A DNA stretch of 52,155 nucleotides, taken from NCBI RefSeq assembly GCF_900232995.1, contig NZ_OCVX01000003.1, positions 1,163,254 through 1,215,408 on the forward strand. Reading direction: 5' to 3'. This stretch comes from Mycobacterium simulans. Lineage in GTDB: Bacteria > Actinomycetota > Actinomycetes > Mycobacteriales > Mycobacteriaceae. Under the pieces are notes generated by a model. It worked only from the letters and a program-made list of their open reading frames with translations, had not been told where the DNA came from and made no database searches. The position numbers and the translations under genes were made by a program. Below, in pieces: positions 20,478 through 29,626 of the stretch (position 1 is the stretch's first letter; the number at the start of each line of letters is the position of its first letter).

Positions 20478-20508
20478 TCGTATTGTGAGCCCATGCAGCT
20501 CGCGGGCG
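20478..20508 (+). repeat. Scar of a duplicated Rv0039c-type gene start
   Basis: These 31 bases match 16499-16529 at 26 positions, including the stretch TCGTATTGTGAGC and the final TCGCGGGCG. The original spans the start of the small Cys-tailed membrane protein gene. Here the rest of that gene is missing, and the sequence soon joins the second transporter at the shared CGTCGTGTTAACGCGGCTGA. This is what a duplication followed by internal deletion would leave. Confidence 0.6.
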
Positions 20509-20533
20509 CGCAAAAGATCGTGCGTTGAACGTC

Positions 20534-21538
20534 GTGTTAACGCGGCTGAAAGCGCTCCCGATCGATACGTTCCTATTGGCTCTGGCCGTCACGTTGATCA
20601 TTGCCGCGCTCGTACCGGCTCGTGGTATCGGCGCGGACATAATGTCGATCGCCGCCAAAGCGGCCATCGCGTTGCTGTTCTTCCTCTACGGCGCCCGATT
20701 GTCGCCGCAACAAGCCTGGCACGGTATGCGCCAGTGGCGACTGCACCTGATGGTGCTGGCCACCACCTTCGTGGTGTTTCCGCTGCTTGGGCTGGCCGCT
20801 CGGGCGCTGGTGCCCTCGGTGCTGACGCCCGACTTGTACACCGGACTGCTTTTCATGTGCCTAGTCCCGTCGACAGTGCAGTCGGCTATCGCGTTTACGT
20901 CGATGGCGCGGGGTCACGTCTCGGCTGCCATGGTCACGGCGTCACTGTCCAACATCCTCGGCTTGGTGTTGACCCCACTGTTGGTGATGATGTTGATCAA
21001 CCCCGACGGCGGCAACCTAATCGAAGCCGACGGGGTTCTCGAAATACTGCTACAACTGATGGTGCCATTCGGCTTGGGTCAGCTGGCGCGGCCGTTGCTC
21101 ACGCCCGTGCTTGTCCGGCATGTGGTGTTGATCAAATTGGTTGACCGCGGGTCGATTCTGCTGGCCGTGTACACCGCCTTCTCCATGGGCATGGTCGAGG
21201 GGGTCTGGGGCAAGGTCGATCCGTGGCATCTGGTCTCGGTGAGCGTTATCGCCGCCGTCCTGCTCGCGCTGGTGCTTACCTACACCGCCGTCATCGGCCG
21301 GATGGCCCGGCTCGGCCGCGGTGACGCGATCGTGCTGTTGTTCTGCGGCTCGAACAAAGCCCTGGCGTCGGGTCTTCCGATGGCGTGGGTGCTGTTCCCC
21401 GCCAGCACGGTCGGGTTGGTGATGGTGCCGCTGATGCTTTTCCACCAATTCCAGCTGATCGCGGGTACGCTGCTCGCCGGCAGGCTGGCGCGGACCGCGG
21501 CCGTCTTGGAACCCGACGAAGTCGGGGAAGTGCTCTAG
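20534..21538 (+). CDS. SBF-like transporter (bile acid:sodium symporter superfamily, YfeH type), copy 2
   Basis: A 334-residue polytopic transporter paralogous to the gene at 16881. All conserved blocks are kept (LLFFLYGARLSPQQAWHGM, FTSMARGHVSAAMV, LLFCGSNKALASGLPMA), so both are probably functional. Substitutions lie in the loop near residue 160 (NPDGGNLIEADG against KTGAGFRVSSDA), which may affect specificity. I align the start with copy 1 at GTG 20534; a TTG at 20525 would add three residues. The stop shares CTAG with the stop of the convergent yqgE gene. The small membrane gene that precedes copy 1 is missing here. Confidence 0.85.
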   Translation: MLTRLKALPIDTFLLALAVTLIIAALVPARGIGADIMSIAAKAAIALLFFLYGARLSPQQAWHGMRQWRLHLMVLATTFVVFPLLGLAARALVPSVLTPDLYTGLLFMCLVPSTVQSAIAFTSMARGHVSAAMVTASLSNILGLVLTPLLVMMLINPDGGNLIEADGVLEILLQLMVPFGLGQLARPLLTPVLVRHVVLIKLVDRGSILLAVYTAFSMGMVEGVWGKVDPWHLVSVSVIAAVLLALVLTYTAVIGRMARLGRGDAIVLLFCGSNKALASGLPMAWVLFPASTVGLVMVPLMLFHQFQLIAGTLLAGRLARTAAVLEPDEVGEVL

Positions 21539-22140
21539 TTGCGGCTGACGTCGATCGGGTGGGTGGCCAGCAACGAAAGCGGCAGCGGCTGACGACGCAG
21601 CACCTGCCCCCACAGGTCTTCCCTCGGCCCAACCAGAACGTCAGATGGCAACGCCGACAACACAATCCAGTCGTCCCGCTCGATTTCGCCTTCGAGCTGA
21701 CCGATGGTCCAGCCGGAGTAGCCTGCGAAGATTCGCACCCCCTCCACCAACGGCGCGATCAGCTCAGGTTCGGCGTCCAGATCGACCATCACCATCCGGC
21801 CGGCGACATGGCGTAAACCCGGCACGCCGTCGGGATCCGCGCCGACCCGCAGTGTCGCCAGACACAGGGCCGCGTCGCGCTTGACCGGGCCCCCAATGAA
21901 CATCGTCTTGGGCTTGGCCGCGATCTTGGCCCACTGCGGCAACACGTTGTAGACCGCGGTTTCACTGGGCCGGTTGAGCACCACACCCAGGGTGCCGCCA
22001 TCGTTGTGCTCAACGATGTAGATCACACTGCGTCGAAATGTCGGTTCCAGAAGATCGGTGTTGGCCAACAGCAAGGTCCCCGCTCGCACCCGTTGCGCGG
22101 CGGGCACCACATAGTCTTCGGGATCTTCATGCGGCGCCAC
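21535..22140 (-). CDS. YqgE/AlgH family protein (DUF179), Rv0038 equivalent
   Basis: A 201-residue cytosolic protein of the UPF0301/YqgE family. The signature is [20 protein letters not shown] near the start, then LNRPSE, FIGGPV and [14 protein letters not shown]. Structures of relatives are known but the role is not; gene neighbourhoods in other bacteria often include the RuvX-type YqgF. GTG at 22138-22140 ([10 protein letters not shown]) fits the M. tuberculosis start; the frame extends farther but into sequence shared with the divergent MFS gene region. It converges on the second SBF-like transporter. Confidence 0.92.
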   Translation of the reverse strand: MAPHEDPEDYVVPAAQRVRAGTLLLANTDLLEPTFRRSVIYIVEHNDGGTLGVVLNRPSETAVYNVLPQWAKIAAKPKTMFIGGPVKRDAALCLATLRVGADPDGVPGLRHVAGRMVMVDLDAEPELIAPLVEGVRIFAGYSGWTIGQLEGEIERDDWIVLSALPSDVLVGPREDLWGQVLRRQPLPLSLLATHPIDVSRN

Positions 22141-22283
22141 CTGAACATCATCGCACCCACCGCAACTGCGTCCGGGGCAAACGAGCGTGGCCCATACATA
22201 TTTGTAATGTTGACGAGGTCGGCGTAGCGCGGCGAGCCTTGCCTGCCCCGATCGTGGAAGTGGGTTCTGTGGTTCAAAGCCGG

Positions 22284-23570
22284 ATGCACGCAATCGCACC
22301 CGTCAGTCTGTGGCGGTCGGTGCGTGGTTTGCCCGACTTTTGGCGACTGCTGCAGCTGCGCATAGTGAGCCAGTTCGGCGATGGCCTCTTCCAGGCGGGT
22401 TTGGCCGGAGCGCTGCTGTTCAACCCTGACCGCGCCGCCGATCCGATGGCTATCGCGCGCGCATTCGCGGTGCTGTTCCTGCCCTATTCGCTGTTGGGTC
22501 CCTTCGCGGGAGCGATGCTGGACCGCTGGGATCGCCGGCTGGTGCTCGTCGGCGCCAACATCGGCCGCCTCGCGTTCATCGCCGCGATTGGCACGATTCT
22601 GGCGCTGGGAGCGGGCGATCTGTTGCTGTTGTGTGTAGCTCTGCTGGCCAACGGCTTGGCCCGGTTCGTTGCCTCGGGCCTGTCGGCGTCGTTGCCTCAC
22701 GTCGTGCCACGCGAAAAGGTCGTCACGATGAACTCGGTGGCCACGGCATCGGGCGCGGTCGCGGCGTTTCTGGGCGCTAATTTCATGTTGCTGCCACGCT
22801 GGCTGGCTGGCGGCGGCGACCGGGGCGCCGCCGCGGTCATTTTCACCGCCGCCATTCCAGTGACGATCGCATTGTTGCTGTCGATGCGGTTCGCCCCACG
22901 CGTGCTCGGCCCGGATGACACCAAACGCGCCATCCACGGATCCGCCGTCTACGCGGTGGTCACCGGATGGCTCCACGGCGTGCGCACGGTCGTCCAGCTC
23001 CCGACGGTCGGCTCGGCCCTCTCCGGACTGGCCGCGCACCGCATGGTGGTCGGTATCAACTCGCTGGTCGTCTTGCTGCTGGTCCACCACATGGCCGATG
23101 TGGACGTCGAAGGGTTGGGTACCGCCCTGGTGTTCTTCGCCGCGACCGGACTGGGGGCCTTCCTGGCGAACGTGCTGACCCCGGGCCTGATCCGGCGCTG
23201 GGGGCGCTACGCGACGGCCAATGGCGCGTTGGTGGCGGCCGCCGTCATTCAGACGGCCGGCGCCGCACTGCTGCTACCGGTGATGGTGGTGTGCGGGTTT
23301 TTGCTGGGCGTGGCCGGCCAGGTGGTCAAGCTGTGCGCTGATTCGGCCATGCAGATCGACGTCGATGACGCGCTGCGCGGTCACGTGTTCGCGGTGCAGG
23401 ATGCGTTGTTCTGGGTCTCATACATCGCCTCGGTCACGGTTGCTGCGGTGTTGATTCCCGCCGACGGGCGCGCGCCCATGATCGTGTTGTTCGGGTCGCT
23501 GATCTACCTGATCGGGCTCGTTGTTCACACCCTCGTCGGCCGGCGAGGCCAACCCGCAAACAATAGTTAG
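22284..23570 (+). CDS. MFS transporter, Rv0037c equivalent
   Basis: A 428-residue protein with about 11-12 membrane helices and MFS features: an Asp-Arg-Trp-Asp-Arg loop ([10 protein letters not shown]) between helices 2 and 3, and pseudo-repeated halves. Relatives are annotated as macrolide-type exporters (MFS_3/enterobactin exporter-like), but no substrate is known. Starts at GTG 22260 or 22269 are also possible because M. tuberculosis similarity runs through GSVVQSRM; I chose ATG 22284. It precedes the DinB-fold gene by 11 bases, so they are likely cotranscribed. Confidence 0.87.
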   Translation: MHAIAPVSLWRSVRGLPDFWRLLQLRIVSQFGDGLFQAGLAGALLFNPDRAADPMAIARAFAVLFLPYSLLGPFAGAMLDRWDRRLVLVGANIGRLAFIAAIGTILALGAGDLLLLCVALLANGLARFVASGLSASLPHVVPREKVVTMNSVATASGAVAAFLGANFMLLPRWLAGGGDRGAAAVIFTAAIPVTIALLLSMRFAPRVLGPDDTKRAIHGSAVYAVVTGWLHGVRTVVQLPTVGSALSGLAAHRMVVGINSLVVLLLVHHMADVDVEGLGTALVFFAATGLGAFLANVLTPGLIRRWGRYATANGALVAAAVIQTAGAALLLPVMVVCGFLLGVAGQVVKLCADSAMQIDVDDALRGHVFAVQDALFWVSYIASVTVAAVLIPADGRAPMIVLFGSLIYLIGLVVHTLVGRRGQPANNS

Positions 23571-23581
23571 GGAGGTTAATC

Positions 23582-24355
23582 ATGGCCGGTCCCGGTCCTA
23601 TCGTGGCTGATCTGCGGGCCGAAAGCGACGACCTGGATGCGCTTGTTTCGCCACTTCCGCCCGAGCGGTGGATGGACTCGACACCAGCGCCCGGCTGGAC
23701 CATCGCACACCAGATCGGTCACCTGTTGTGGACCGACCGAGTTGCACTGACGGCGGTCACCGACGAGGCCGGGTTCGCCGATGTGCTGACCGCAGCGGCG
23801 GCCGATCCCGCCGGCTTCGTCGACGCCGGCGCCGAAGAGGTGGCGGCATTGCCGGCAGGCGATCTCCTCAACGACTGGCGAATCACCCGGGGGCGGCTGC
23901 ACGAGGCGCTGCTGACGGTTGCCGAAGGCCGCAAGTTACCGTGGTTCGGGCCACCGATGAGTGCGGCATCGATGGCTACCGCACGGTTGATGGAGACCTG
24001 GGCACACGGATTGGATGTCGCCGACTGTCTCGGTATTCGGCGACCCGCCACCGACCGATTGCGATCGATCGCGCACCTCGGCGTTCGAGCCCGCGACTAC
24101 GCCTTCGTCGTCAACAATCTGACCCCCCCAACCGAACCGTTCCTGGTCGAACTGCGCGGACCCGGCGGAGATACCTGGTCCTGGGGACCGGCGGACGCGG
24201 CCCAACGCGTCAGCGGCTCAGCCGAGGACTTCTGCTTCTTGGTCACTCAGCGACGCGCGCTCAGTTCCCTTGATGTGGCGGCTGTAGGGGAGGACGCGCA
24301 GAAGTGGTTGTCGATCGCGCAAGCCTTCGCGGGGCCACCCGGCGCCGGGCGATGA
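23582..24355 (+). CDS. DinB-fold / mycothiol-dependent maleylpyruvate isomerase-like protein, Rv0036c equivalent
   Basis: A 257-residue protein of the TIGR03084 type. The N-terminal four-helix bundle contains [15 protein letters not shown] with two His, and [12 protein letters not shown] with a third, the usual metal-binding triad of the DinB/MDMPI fold. A smaller C-terminal domain follows. Members are mycothiol-linked metalloenzymes or uncharacterised. The ATG at 23582 has GGGAGGTT six bases upstream and follows the MFS gene closely. The last codons lie in the first copy of a 23-base direct repeat. Confidence 0.87.
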   Translation: MAGPGPIVADLRAESDDLDALVSPLPPERWMDSTPAPGWTIAHQIGHLLWTDRVALTAVTDEAGFADVLTAAAADPAGFVDAGAEEVAALPAGDLLNDWRITRGRLHEALLTVAEGRKLPWFGPPMSAASMATARLMETWAHGLDVADCLGIRRPATDRLRSIAHLGVRARDYAFVVNNLTPPTEPFLVELRGPGGDTWSWGPADAAQRVSGSAEDFCFLVTQRRALSSLDVAAVGEDAQKWLSIAQAFAGPPGAGR

Positions 24356-24420
24356 GCGCGCGCAGCGCGCGAAGAGAGCCGGGGCCCATCAGCCCAAGCG
24401 CCGGGCGATGAGCGCGCGCA
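24342..24420. repeat. Pair of 23-base direct repeats at a gene end
   Basis: Identical 23-base units (GCGCCGGGCGATGAGCGCGC plus GCA) lie at 24342-24364 and 24398-24420, 56 bases apart. The first spans the TGA of the DinB-fold gene, the second lies wholly outside genes. The GATGAGCGCGCGCAGCGCGC-type sequence is, as I recall, a recurrent gene-end motif in mycobacterial genomes. The first copy continues into a GC-rich self-complementary stretch that could form a hairpin between the convergent genes. Confidence 0.65.
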
Positions 24421-24451
24421 ACCCAAGAAGAGCCGCGCCAGTTCTGTCGGT

Positions 24452-25705
24452 CTATCCGGTCAATATCCGATACTGAGCCGCCATTTGTTGATGTGCACTG
24501 TCGAGTTGGCGGCCTGTGGTCTTGATGGTGTAGCGACCCGCGGTGGCCAGACACCAGTATCTGGGCACCAGCCCATTGGCTCCTGCGATGCGAGTGCATC
24601 GACTTTGGGGCATCCCAGGCACGGGTGCAGCCGCCTGGGCAGCCGGAGTTGCAGCGGCCGCGTCGCCGAGACTTTGAGACAGCATTTGTGCCGCGGCGGG
24701 GTCTTTGGCCTGGTAAACGGTCGACAAATTGATCGAAACGTAGTCGACTCCCGCTGTGCTGAGTGCAGGCGCAGTTTGGACAGGATTGTCTTCCAAGTGC
24801 AGGGCACCGACAGGCGGGTAGGCAGCACCGGTTGTGGAAGTTGCTTGGTCAGCAGGCAGTGGCAGGGTCCGGGCGACGAGCCCAGTGGGGTCGAGCGGGA
24901 GCGTAGCGAATTGCTGGGCGGCGGTGGCGTCAAACGCATCGACCATAGGGAGCTGCAGGTCGAGTGTGCGTGCAACCAGCGGTGCTGCGCAGTCAGCGCC
25001 GGCGGCGCAGCGAGCCACCTGCACTAGGACATACGGGCCATGTGCGGTGAACACGGAAAGCTCTCGCACTGTTTGCGCACCCTCTTGAAAGGTCAGCAGC
25101 ACCCCCGCGGCATCGGGATGACCCGGGACAGGTACCGCCCGCTCGGGCTCGATCACGATCGGGGTGACGCTAGGCACTCGCGGCATATTCATCGCTCTCG
25201 CCGACATGCCTTGGGCGGCAGCCGTTGCCGCGGCTGGGTCGGCGAATCGCAGCACTGCATTGCGCAGCGACATCTGCGCATCAGGACGTGAGGTTTGCCG
25301 CTCCGACGTGAATCCAACGACGAACGGCAGGTTATAGGCACCGCCCATAATCGGCGTCCACACGACCCGCGAAAGTTGTGCAAAGTCCTCGATCACGGAC
25401 GCGCGGTTTGAGCCCACAGCGGTCAGGGTGTTGTCGGCTTGCCACGGTCCCACAACGTAGGCGGCCATCCGGCGGCCCTCAACGAGGCGCCCGGCTTGCT
25501 CGGAGCCGGCGTCACCCAGTGCGGGTAGCGGGGTGGTCGGATAGTTGCCGGAATCGAGCAGCGACGTGTTCACCGCCGACGGCTGGGGCGGCGATTGGGC
25601 CGATGGATGCGCCGTATCTGTACCGGTGTGGCTACAACCGACCAGTACCGCGGCCAGTAACACGGCCAGCTTCCGGGGGTGGCGTTGTCGCGCTTGGCGC
25701 ATCAC
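24452..25705 (-). CDS. Secreted lipoprotein (DUF7373-like), last gene of the ESX-like run
   Basis: A 417-residue lipoprotein. The N-terminus is basic, then hydrophobic, ending in the lipobox LVGC with Cys24. The mature protein is Ser/Pro-rich at first, then a two-part globular region (about 50-210 and 230-417) with scattered Cys. It resembles a family of mycobacterial lipoproteins (DUF7373; I think M. tuberculosis LppJ, Rv2080, is related), which in that genome also lies near Rv2082/Rv2083 and pknJ. That shared company suggests a conserved module with the kinase. It starts 30 bases after the smaller lipoprotein. Function unknown. A second ATG one codon later is equally possible. Confidence 0.75.
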   Translation of the reverse strand: MMRQARQRHPRKLAVLLAAVLVGCSHTGTDTAHPSAQSPPQPSAVNTSLLDSGNYPTTPLPALGDAGSEQAGRLVEGRRMAAYVVGPWQADNTLTAVGSNRASVIEDFAQLSRVVWTPIMGGAYNLPFVVGFTSERQTSRPDAQMSLRNAVLRFADPAAATAAAQGMSARAMNMPRVPSVTPIVIEPERAVPVPGHPDAAGVLLTFQEGAQTVRELSVFTAHGPYVLVQVARCAAGADCAAPLVARTLDLQLPMVDAFDATAAQQFATLPLDPTGLVARTLPLPADQATSTTGAAYPPVGALHLEDNPVQTAPALSTAGVDYVSINLSTVYQAKDPAAAQMLSQSLGDAAAATPAAQAAAPVPGMPQSRCTRIAGANGLVPRYWCLATAGRYTIKTTGRQLDSAHQQMAAQYRILTG

Positions 25706-25735
25706 TTTCCTTCACCGGCCCAAGGCTGGGTGTCG

Positions 25736-26221
25736 CTAAAGCTGACAGATCTTCCAGCCATCTTCGAGTTTGAGCCGCATGGTAACCACACGCGACCCCA
25801 GTGCCTCGTTTTGGGCTTGTAGGGTCGCGGTCGCGGTATCCCCGGTGATCACGATCGAGGTGACCGCGATCGTGGAGATACCGGTTTCAGCTCGGCCCTT
25901 CTTCACGTAGTCCATCGTGGGGCCGTTGAACTTCGCGCGCATCGCAGAGCACATCAATTCGGTGTAGGCATCCCAATTCTGGGTGTTATAGGCGTCCTGG
26001 AAGGCGGCGAGGGTTTCGCGTATCTGATCCTCGGCGGACACCGTTGTTGTAGGCGGGGGCGCGAGGGGGGTACCGGTGGGTGTCGATGCGGTGCCCGTCG
26101 CCGGCGCGGAGGTGCGCTCGGCGACCGGGTTGCCTCCTGTCATACCGGAACACGAAGCGCTGGCCCCAGCGGAGACAAGTAATACACCGACAGTCACCAC
26201 GATCGAAGTTGAGGTGTTCAT
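25736..26221 (-). CDS. Small NTF2-like lipoprotein
   Basis: A 161-residue protein. A hydrophobic leader (STSIVVTVGVLLVSAGASA) ends at SASC, a loose lipobox. A Thr/Pro linker follows, then about 100 residues (IRETLAAFQDAYNTQNWDAY to LEDGWKICQL) with the helix-plus-sheet pattern of NTF2/SnoaL-like or DUF4878 domains. The start ATG 26221 lies 13 bases after the kinase stop; the frame runs farther upstream inside the kinase gene without signal-like character. Likely translated with the kinase and possibly a partner for its extracellular sensor. Function unknown. Confidence 0.8.
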   Translation of the reverse strand: MNTSTSIVVTVGVLLVSAGASASCSGMTGGNPVAERTSAPATGTASTPTGTPLAPPPTTTVSAEDQIRETLAAFQDAYNTQNWDAYTELMCSAMRAKFNGPTMDYVKKGRAETGISTIAVTSIVITGDTATATLQAQNEALGSRVVTMRLKLEDGWKICQL

Positions 26222-26234
26222 CGGTATAGGTTCC

Positions 26235-27983
26235 CTATCGTTGCCTGGGCAACTTGGCCGCCGTCGCGCTGGCCAATGCGGCGACATCGTTGCCGCCGGT
26301 TGCACGGCATTGCCGAATGTCGATGATGACATTGCCGCGCGCCAGGATTCCGTGTTGGCAGGACGCCGCGCCGCCACGCAGTGTGGCCTCAATAGTCAAG
26401 ACTCCCGCTGTCGTGAGCGGCTGGCCAAACTCCCACATTTGCGCAGCTTCACCGGGGTGGGTCACTGCGATGGCTTTTCCGCCGCACAGGCCCCATTGCC
26501 CGCGTTGGCTGACGTAGAGCGCGCCCCCTTTGTCCTGGGACGAGAACGCGATGACAGCCTCGGTGACGCTGTCTTGCCATATCGCTTCGTTCATCCCGCG
26601 GAGCACCTGGGCCGCCACTCCGGTGTAGCCGCTTGCGCCGTACACCGACCGCTGGGCTGGTGCCCACGCGCCCGCACATTGTGGATTGTCCACGGTTGCG
26701 GCGTCATCGAACAAGGTTGCGCTATCGCGTTCCAGTATCACCGGATTCCCGCCCGAGATGCTGGCAATCTGGTTGGTGGCCAACAGGATTGGTCGCAACT
26801 CAGCGCTGGTGACGTCGGTAGCCGGCGGTAGCTGCGAAGCAATGGATGCGGGGGTTGTTCCGGTTCCCGGCCCAGCCTGGGGTCCAGTGCTGAGGCTCGT
26901 TGGCGTCTCGTTGGGCCAATTCGCGAAGGCAACTGCGCCGGCCCCAACCAGCGCGACCGTACCCAGCGCCACTCCGATCACAAAGCGCCTCCGCCGCCGC
27001 GACAATGGATAAGCCTGCCGGCCTGAGGGCGGCGCGGCCAGGGTGGGCGGTCCGCCCGGCTGCCACCCTGGCGCGAGGGGGCTTTGAGATTGCGGATAGG
27101 TGCTGACTTCACCGCTAGGTATGGGGGCTAGCGACCCGCCACGCGCCGAACCGTGCAATGCGCCTGCCGCGGCGTGCGCGAGTTCGCCCGCCGAGCGGAA
27201 TCGCGAACCGGGGTCTTTGGCCATTGCGGTGGCGATCACCTGATCGAATGCGTGGGGCAACGACGGCACGAGGTCGGTGACGCGCGGCGGAGCAGCGAAC
27301 AAGTGAGCCGTCATCACCGCTGCAGCTCCATTGGCGGCAGGAAACGGCGTCTGGCCGGTGAGCAGTCGAAACAGGCTGCAGCCCAACGAGTAGATGTCGA
27401 CACGGCCATCGATTGGCGCATTTGTCAGCACTTCGGGTGCCGCGTAGGCAACCGTGGCCAGTACTGCGCCAGTTGCGGTCAGCCCGACATCGTCAAGCGC
27501 ACGTGCGATACCGAAATCACCCAAGAAGACCCGCTCGCCCGGGCCGACCGGTCCCGAGAGCAGAAAGTTCGCGGGCTTGACGTCGCGGTGCATCACGTTT
27601 CGGGAGTGGGCGAAGTCGAGCGCCTTGGCTACCTCGGTGATGACGTGCACGGCACGCTGCGGGGCCATGGTTCCATCTCGAAGCGCAGCGTCGGCGTCGG
27701 TGCCGTCGACGAACTGCATGGCGATCCACAACTGGCCATCCGGGGTCTGGCCACGGTTGTACACCGACACGATCTGGGGATGCTCCAGCGCCGCGGCCAT
27801 ATCGGCTTCCCTGATGAACCGCGCACGAAAGTTGGGGTCGCGACAGAGTTCGGCGGAGAGCACCTTGAGGGCGCTACGGCGCGGCAACGCGGGGTCGGCG
27901 GCCAGATAAACCGTGCCCATACCGCCGCTGCCCAGAACCTGCTCGATGCGATAACCGCCGACCACGGAGCCGACCGTCAACAT
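26235..27983 (-). CDS. Receptor-type Ser/Thr protein kinase, PknH/PknJ-like
   Basis: A 582-residue Hanks-type kinase. The cytosolic catalytic domain has the P-loop [11 protein letters not shown] (18-28), Lys40, HRDVKPAN with catalytic Asp134, DFG Asp156, activation-loop Thr169/Thr171, and APE near 182. A Pro-rich juxtamembrane part leads to a membrane helix at about 334-356 after an Arg cluster. The extracellular domain (about 385-582) looks like the PknH C-terminal sensor, with four cysteines (436, 500, 542, 559) that can form two disulfides. The kinase domain most resembles PknJ of M. tuberculosis (589 residues). It follows PPE by 70 bases and precedes two lipoproteins, placing a signalling unit at the end of a type VII secretion-like gene run. 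Confidence 0.92.
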   Translation of the reverse strand: MLTVGSVVGGYRIEQVLGSGGMGTVYLAADPALPRRSALKVLSAELCRDPNFRARFIREADMAAALEHPQIVSVYNRGQTPDGQLWIAMQFVDGTDADAALRDGTMAPQRAVHVITEVAKALDFAHSRNVMHRDVKPANFLLSGPVGPGERVFLGDFGIARALDDVGLTATGAVLATVAYAAPEVLTNAPIDGRVDIYSLGCSLFRLLTGQTPFPAANGAAAVMTAHLFAAPPRVTDLVPSLPHAFDQVIATAMAKDPGSRFRSAGELAHAAAGALHGSARGGSLAPIPSGEVSTYPQSQSPLAPGWQPGGPPTLAAPPSGRQAYPLSRRRRRFVIGVALGTVALVGAGAVAFANWPNETPTSLSTGPQAGPGTGTTPASIASQLPPATDVTSAELRPILLATNQIASISGGNPVILERDSATLFDDAATVDNPQCAGAWAPAQRSVYGASGYTGVAAQVLRGMNEAIWQDSVTEAVIAFSSQDKGGALYVSQRGQWGLCGGKAIAVTHPGEAAQMWEFGQPLTTAGVLTIEATLRGGAASCQHGILARGNVIIDIRQCRATGGNDVAALASATAAKLPRQR

Positions 27984-28053
27984 TTAAACCACCCCTTACG
28001 GCCGACCTACCCGTGCGGGGTGGCCGCAGTGCGACGTTGTTCTCATCGGACCG

Positions 28054-29229
28054 CTACCGCGGGTCAGTGGGGTCGCCTTCAACGACAACGCGCGCGCGTG
28101 CCACAGCGTCCTTATCGGATTCCGCGCCGTTTCCACGACCCAGCATGCCCGCCGGCGTCATCGGCATTGGCGCACCACCCATCCCCGACGCTGTGGGACC
28201 GCGTACCTCGGCGGCGTTGAGCACACCGGCGCGCAGGCTGGTCGGTCTGCCGCCCGGCTCGAAGCTGCTAGTGGGGCGCGTGTAGCTGGTCAGTCCGGCA
28301 CCGGGGAAAGCACCGCCCCCGCCGCCGGCCGCCCCGCCTGCCGTACCACCGGCAGCCGCGACCGGCTCCGCAACGGCGGCCGCGGCACTCGAAGCCCCGC
28401 CGCCCGTCGGAAACATTCCACCCATCGCCTGCATCATGCTCTGCGGCAGGCTGCTGAAGCCCTGCATCGCCTGCATCGGCATCTGGGCTAGCTGTTTTAA
28501 CGGTTCGGTGGCACTCGACATCATCTGCATGGGTTGCTGCATCAGCGAACTGAGCTGCCCGGTCGCCTCAGCAGGGGCGGATGTGGTTTGCCCCGCCGTT
28601 TGCGCGACCTGGCTCGACGCCTGCACCGCATTGTTCATGCCCGTCTGGGCAGCCGCTTGGGCCACCGTTTCGGCCGCAGCCGCCGGCGCTGCCGGTGAAG
28701 CGCCCATCGGCGCTATCGGCGGGGGAATGGCCAATGCCGCAATCAATGCGCTCAGCGCGCCGGAGTACGTCCAGCCCACGCTCGAGTTGTGCGGCCAGTG
28801 TTCGCCGTAGTACTCGCCCTCTCGTTCGGCGATTGCCGGGGTGTTGACGCCGAAAATGTTGGTGTCATTCAACACCTGCGTCTCAACCCGGTTGGTGACA
28901 GAAACCACCGACGGAATCACCGCGGACCGCGCGATCGTGAACGCCTCGACCGCGGCTTGCGTGATGTTGATCTTCGCGGCGGTCCAGCCCACCAGCGTCT
29001 GCAAGCCGACGTTGAGTCCGGTCGCGGCGACGGTCGAAGCAACCGCACCCACGCCCTGCCACTGCGCGGCCGTCGCCAAGGTGTTAAGCGCGGACAGGCC
29101 CGCCGACAGTTCCTTATTAGCGGTCTCGGTGACCCATACGACGTTGTTGGCGATTACCGAGGCAGGCGAACCGGCCTCGAAGATCGCCGCAACGACCTCG
29201 GGCGGACCTGTCCACCGAGGATCGGGCAT
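28054..29229 (-). CDS. PPE family protein of the ESX-like locus
   Basis: A 391-residue protein. The N-terminal domain (about 1-175) has Pro9-Pro10-Glu11 in WTGPPEVVAAIF and the helix-turn WxG at Trp57-Gln58-Gly59. The rest is Ala/Pro/Met-rich low-complexity sequence (residues 175-330) with a Gly-rich patch and a conserved-looking end, LTSYTRPTSSFEPGG. There is no PGRS or MPTR repeat and no SVP motif, so it resembles PPE proteins encoded inside ESX loci rather than late-expanded ones. AGGAGG lies just before the ATG. The PE gene ends nine bases upstream, the usual PE-PPE pair, implying a heterodimer exported together. Confidence 0.87.
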   Translation of the reverse strand: MPDPRWTGPPEVVAAIFEAGSPASVIANNVVWVTETANKELSAGLSALNTLATAAQWQGVGAVASTVAATGLNVGLQTLVGWTAAKINITQAAVEAFTIARSAVIPSVVSVTNRVETQVLNDTNIFGVNTPAIAEREGEYYGEHWPHNSSVGWTYSGALSALIAALAIPPPIAPMGASPAAPAAAAETVAQAAAQTGMNNAVQASSQVAQTAGQTTSAPAEATGQLSSLMQQPMQMMSSATEPLKQLAQMPMQAMQGFSSLPQSMMQAMGGMFPTGGGASSAAAAVAEPVAAAGGTAGGAAGGGGGAFPGAGLTSYTRPTSSFEPGGRPTSLRAGVLNAAEVRGPTASGMGGAPMPMTPAGMLGRGNGAESDKDAVARARVVVEGDPTDPR

Positions 29230-29238
29230 CCCGTCCTC

Positions 29239-29544
29239 CTACAGACCGAGAGTGGCTGCGTTGGCACCCTCGGCGGCGACTGTGGCACCGGAAGCCAGGC
29301 CCTGCGCCCCGGCGAAGCCTGCCCGCTGCCCGGCGTGTTCGGCAGCCGTGGCCAGGTAGGCAGCGCCAGCGGCGTTCAGCGCGGCCGCAAATTCAATCGA
29401 GTCAGCGTCGGGCGCCATCGGCATCACCCCGGTCAGCGCAGCCGCTCCAGCCGCGGTCGTTGCCGCCATTTCCTCGCTGATTCCCGCTTCCGCGGCCGCC
29501 GACAAATCGACGGCGCCTGGAACCATGCCGAACAGCCCACCCAT
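29239..29544 (-). CDS. PE-like protein, partner of PPE
   Basis: A 101-residue Ala-rich two-helix protein placed directly before PPE. It has the size and helical pattern of PE domains encoded in ESX loci (such as PE35), but the Pro-Glu pair is replaced by Pro9-Gly10, and the canonical YxxxD/E export signal is not present: the only Tyr (63) has Glu at plus six rather than plus four. The start ATG at 29542-29544 has GGAGG six bases upstream; an in-frame ATG at 29526 would shorten it by six residues. It follows eccC by 82 bases. The call rests on context as much as on sequence. Confidence 0.75.
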   Translation of the reverse strand: MGGLFGMVPGAVDLSAAAEAGISEEMAATTAAGAAALTGVMPMAPDADSIEFAAALNAAGAAYLATAAEHAGQRAGFAGAQGLASGATVAAEGANAATLGL

Positions 29545-29626
29545 GTCTGCCTCCAAACTTGATTGCGCAGCTTGCCCCCGCAAGCGAAGTTGTCTGAGTC
29601 TAAAGTCGGCCGCGCCCGCTGTCGAT

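Noticed and set aside
18805..20667. Very long minus-strand open frames (620 and 439 codons) opposite the PE_PGRS gene
   Set aside because: They encode only Pro/Ala-rich repeats, the mirror of Gly-Gly-X coding sequence, which rarely produces stops on the other strand.
28054..29583. Insertion sequence or transposase remnant in the ESX-like run, as at Rv0031
   Set aside because: No transposase fragments or terminal inverted repeats were seen between the YbaB gene and the lipoproteins.
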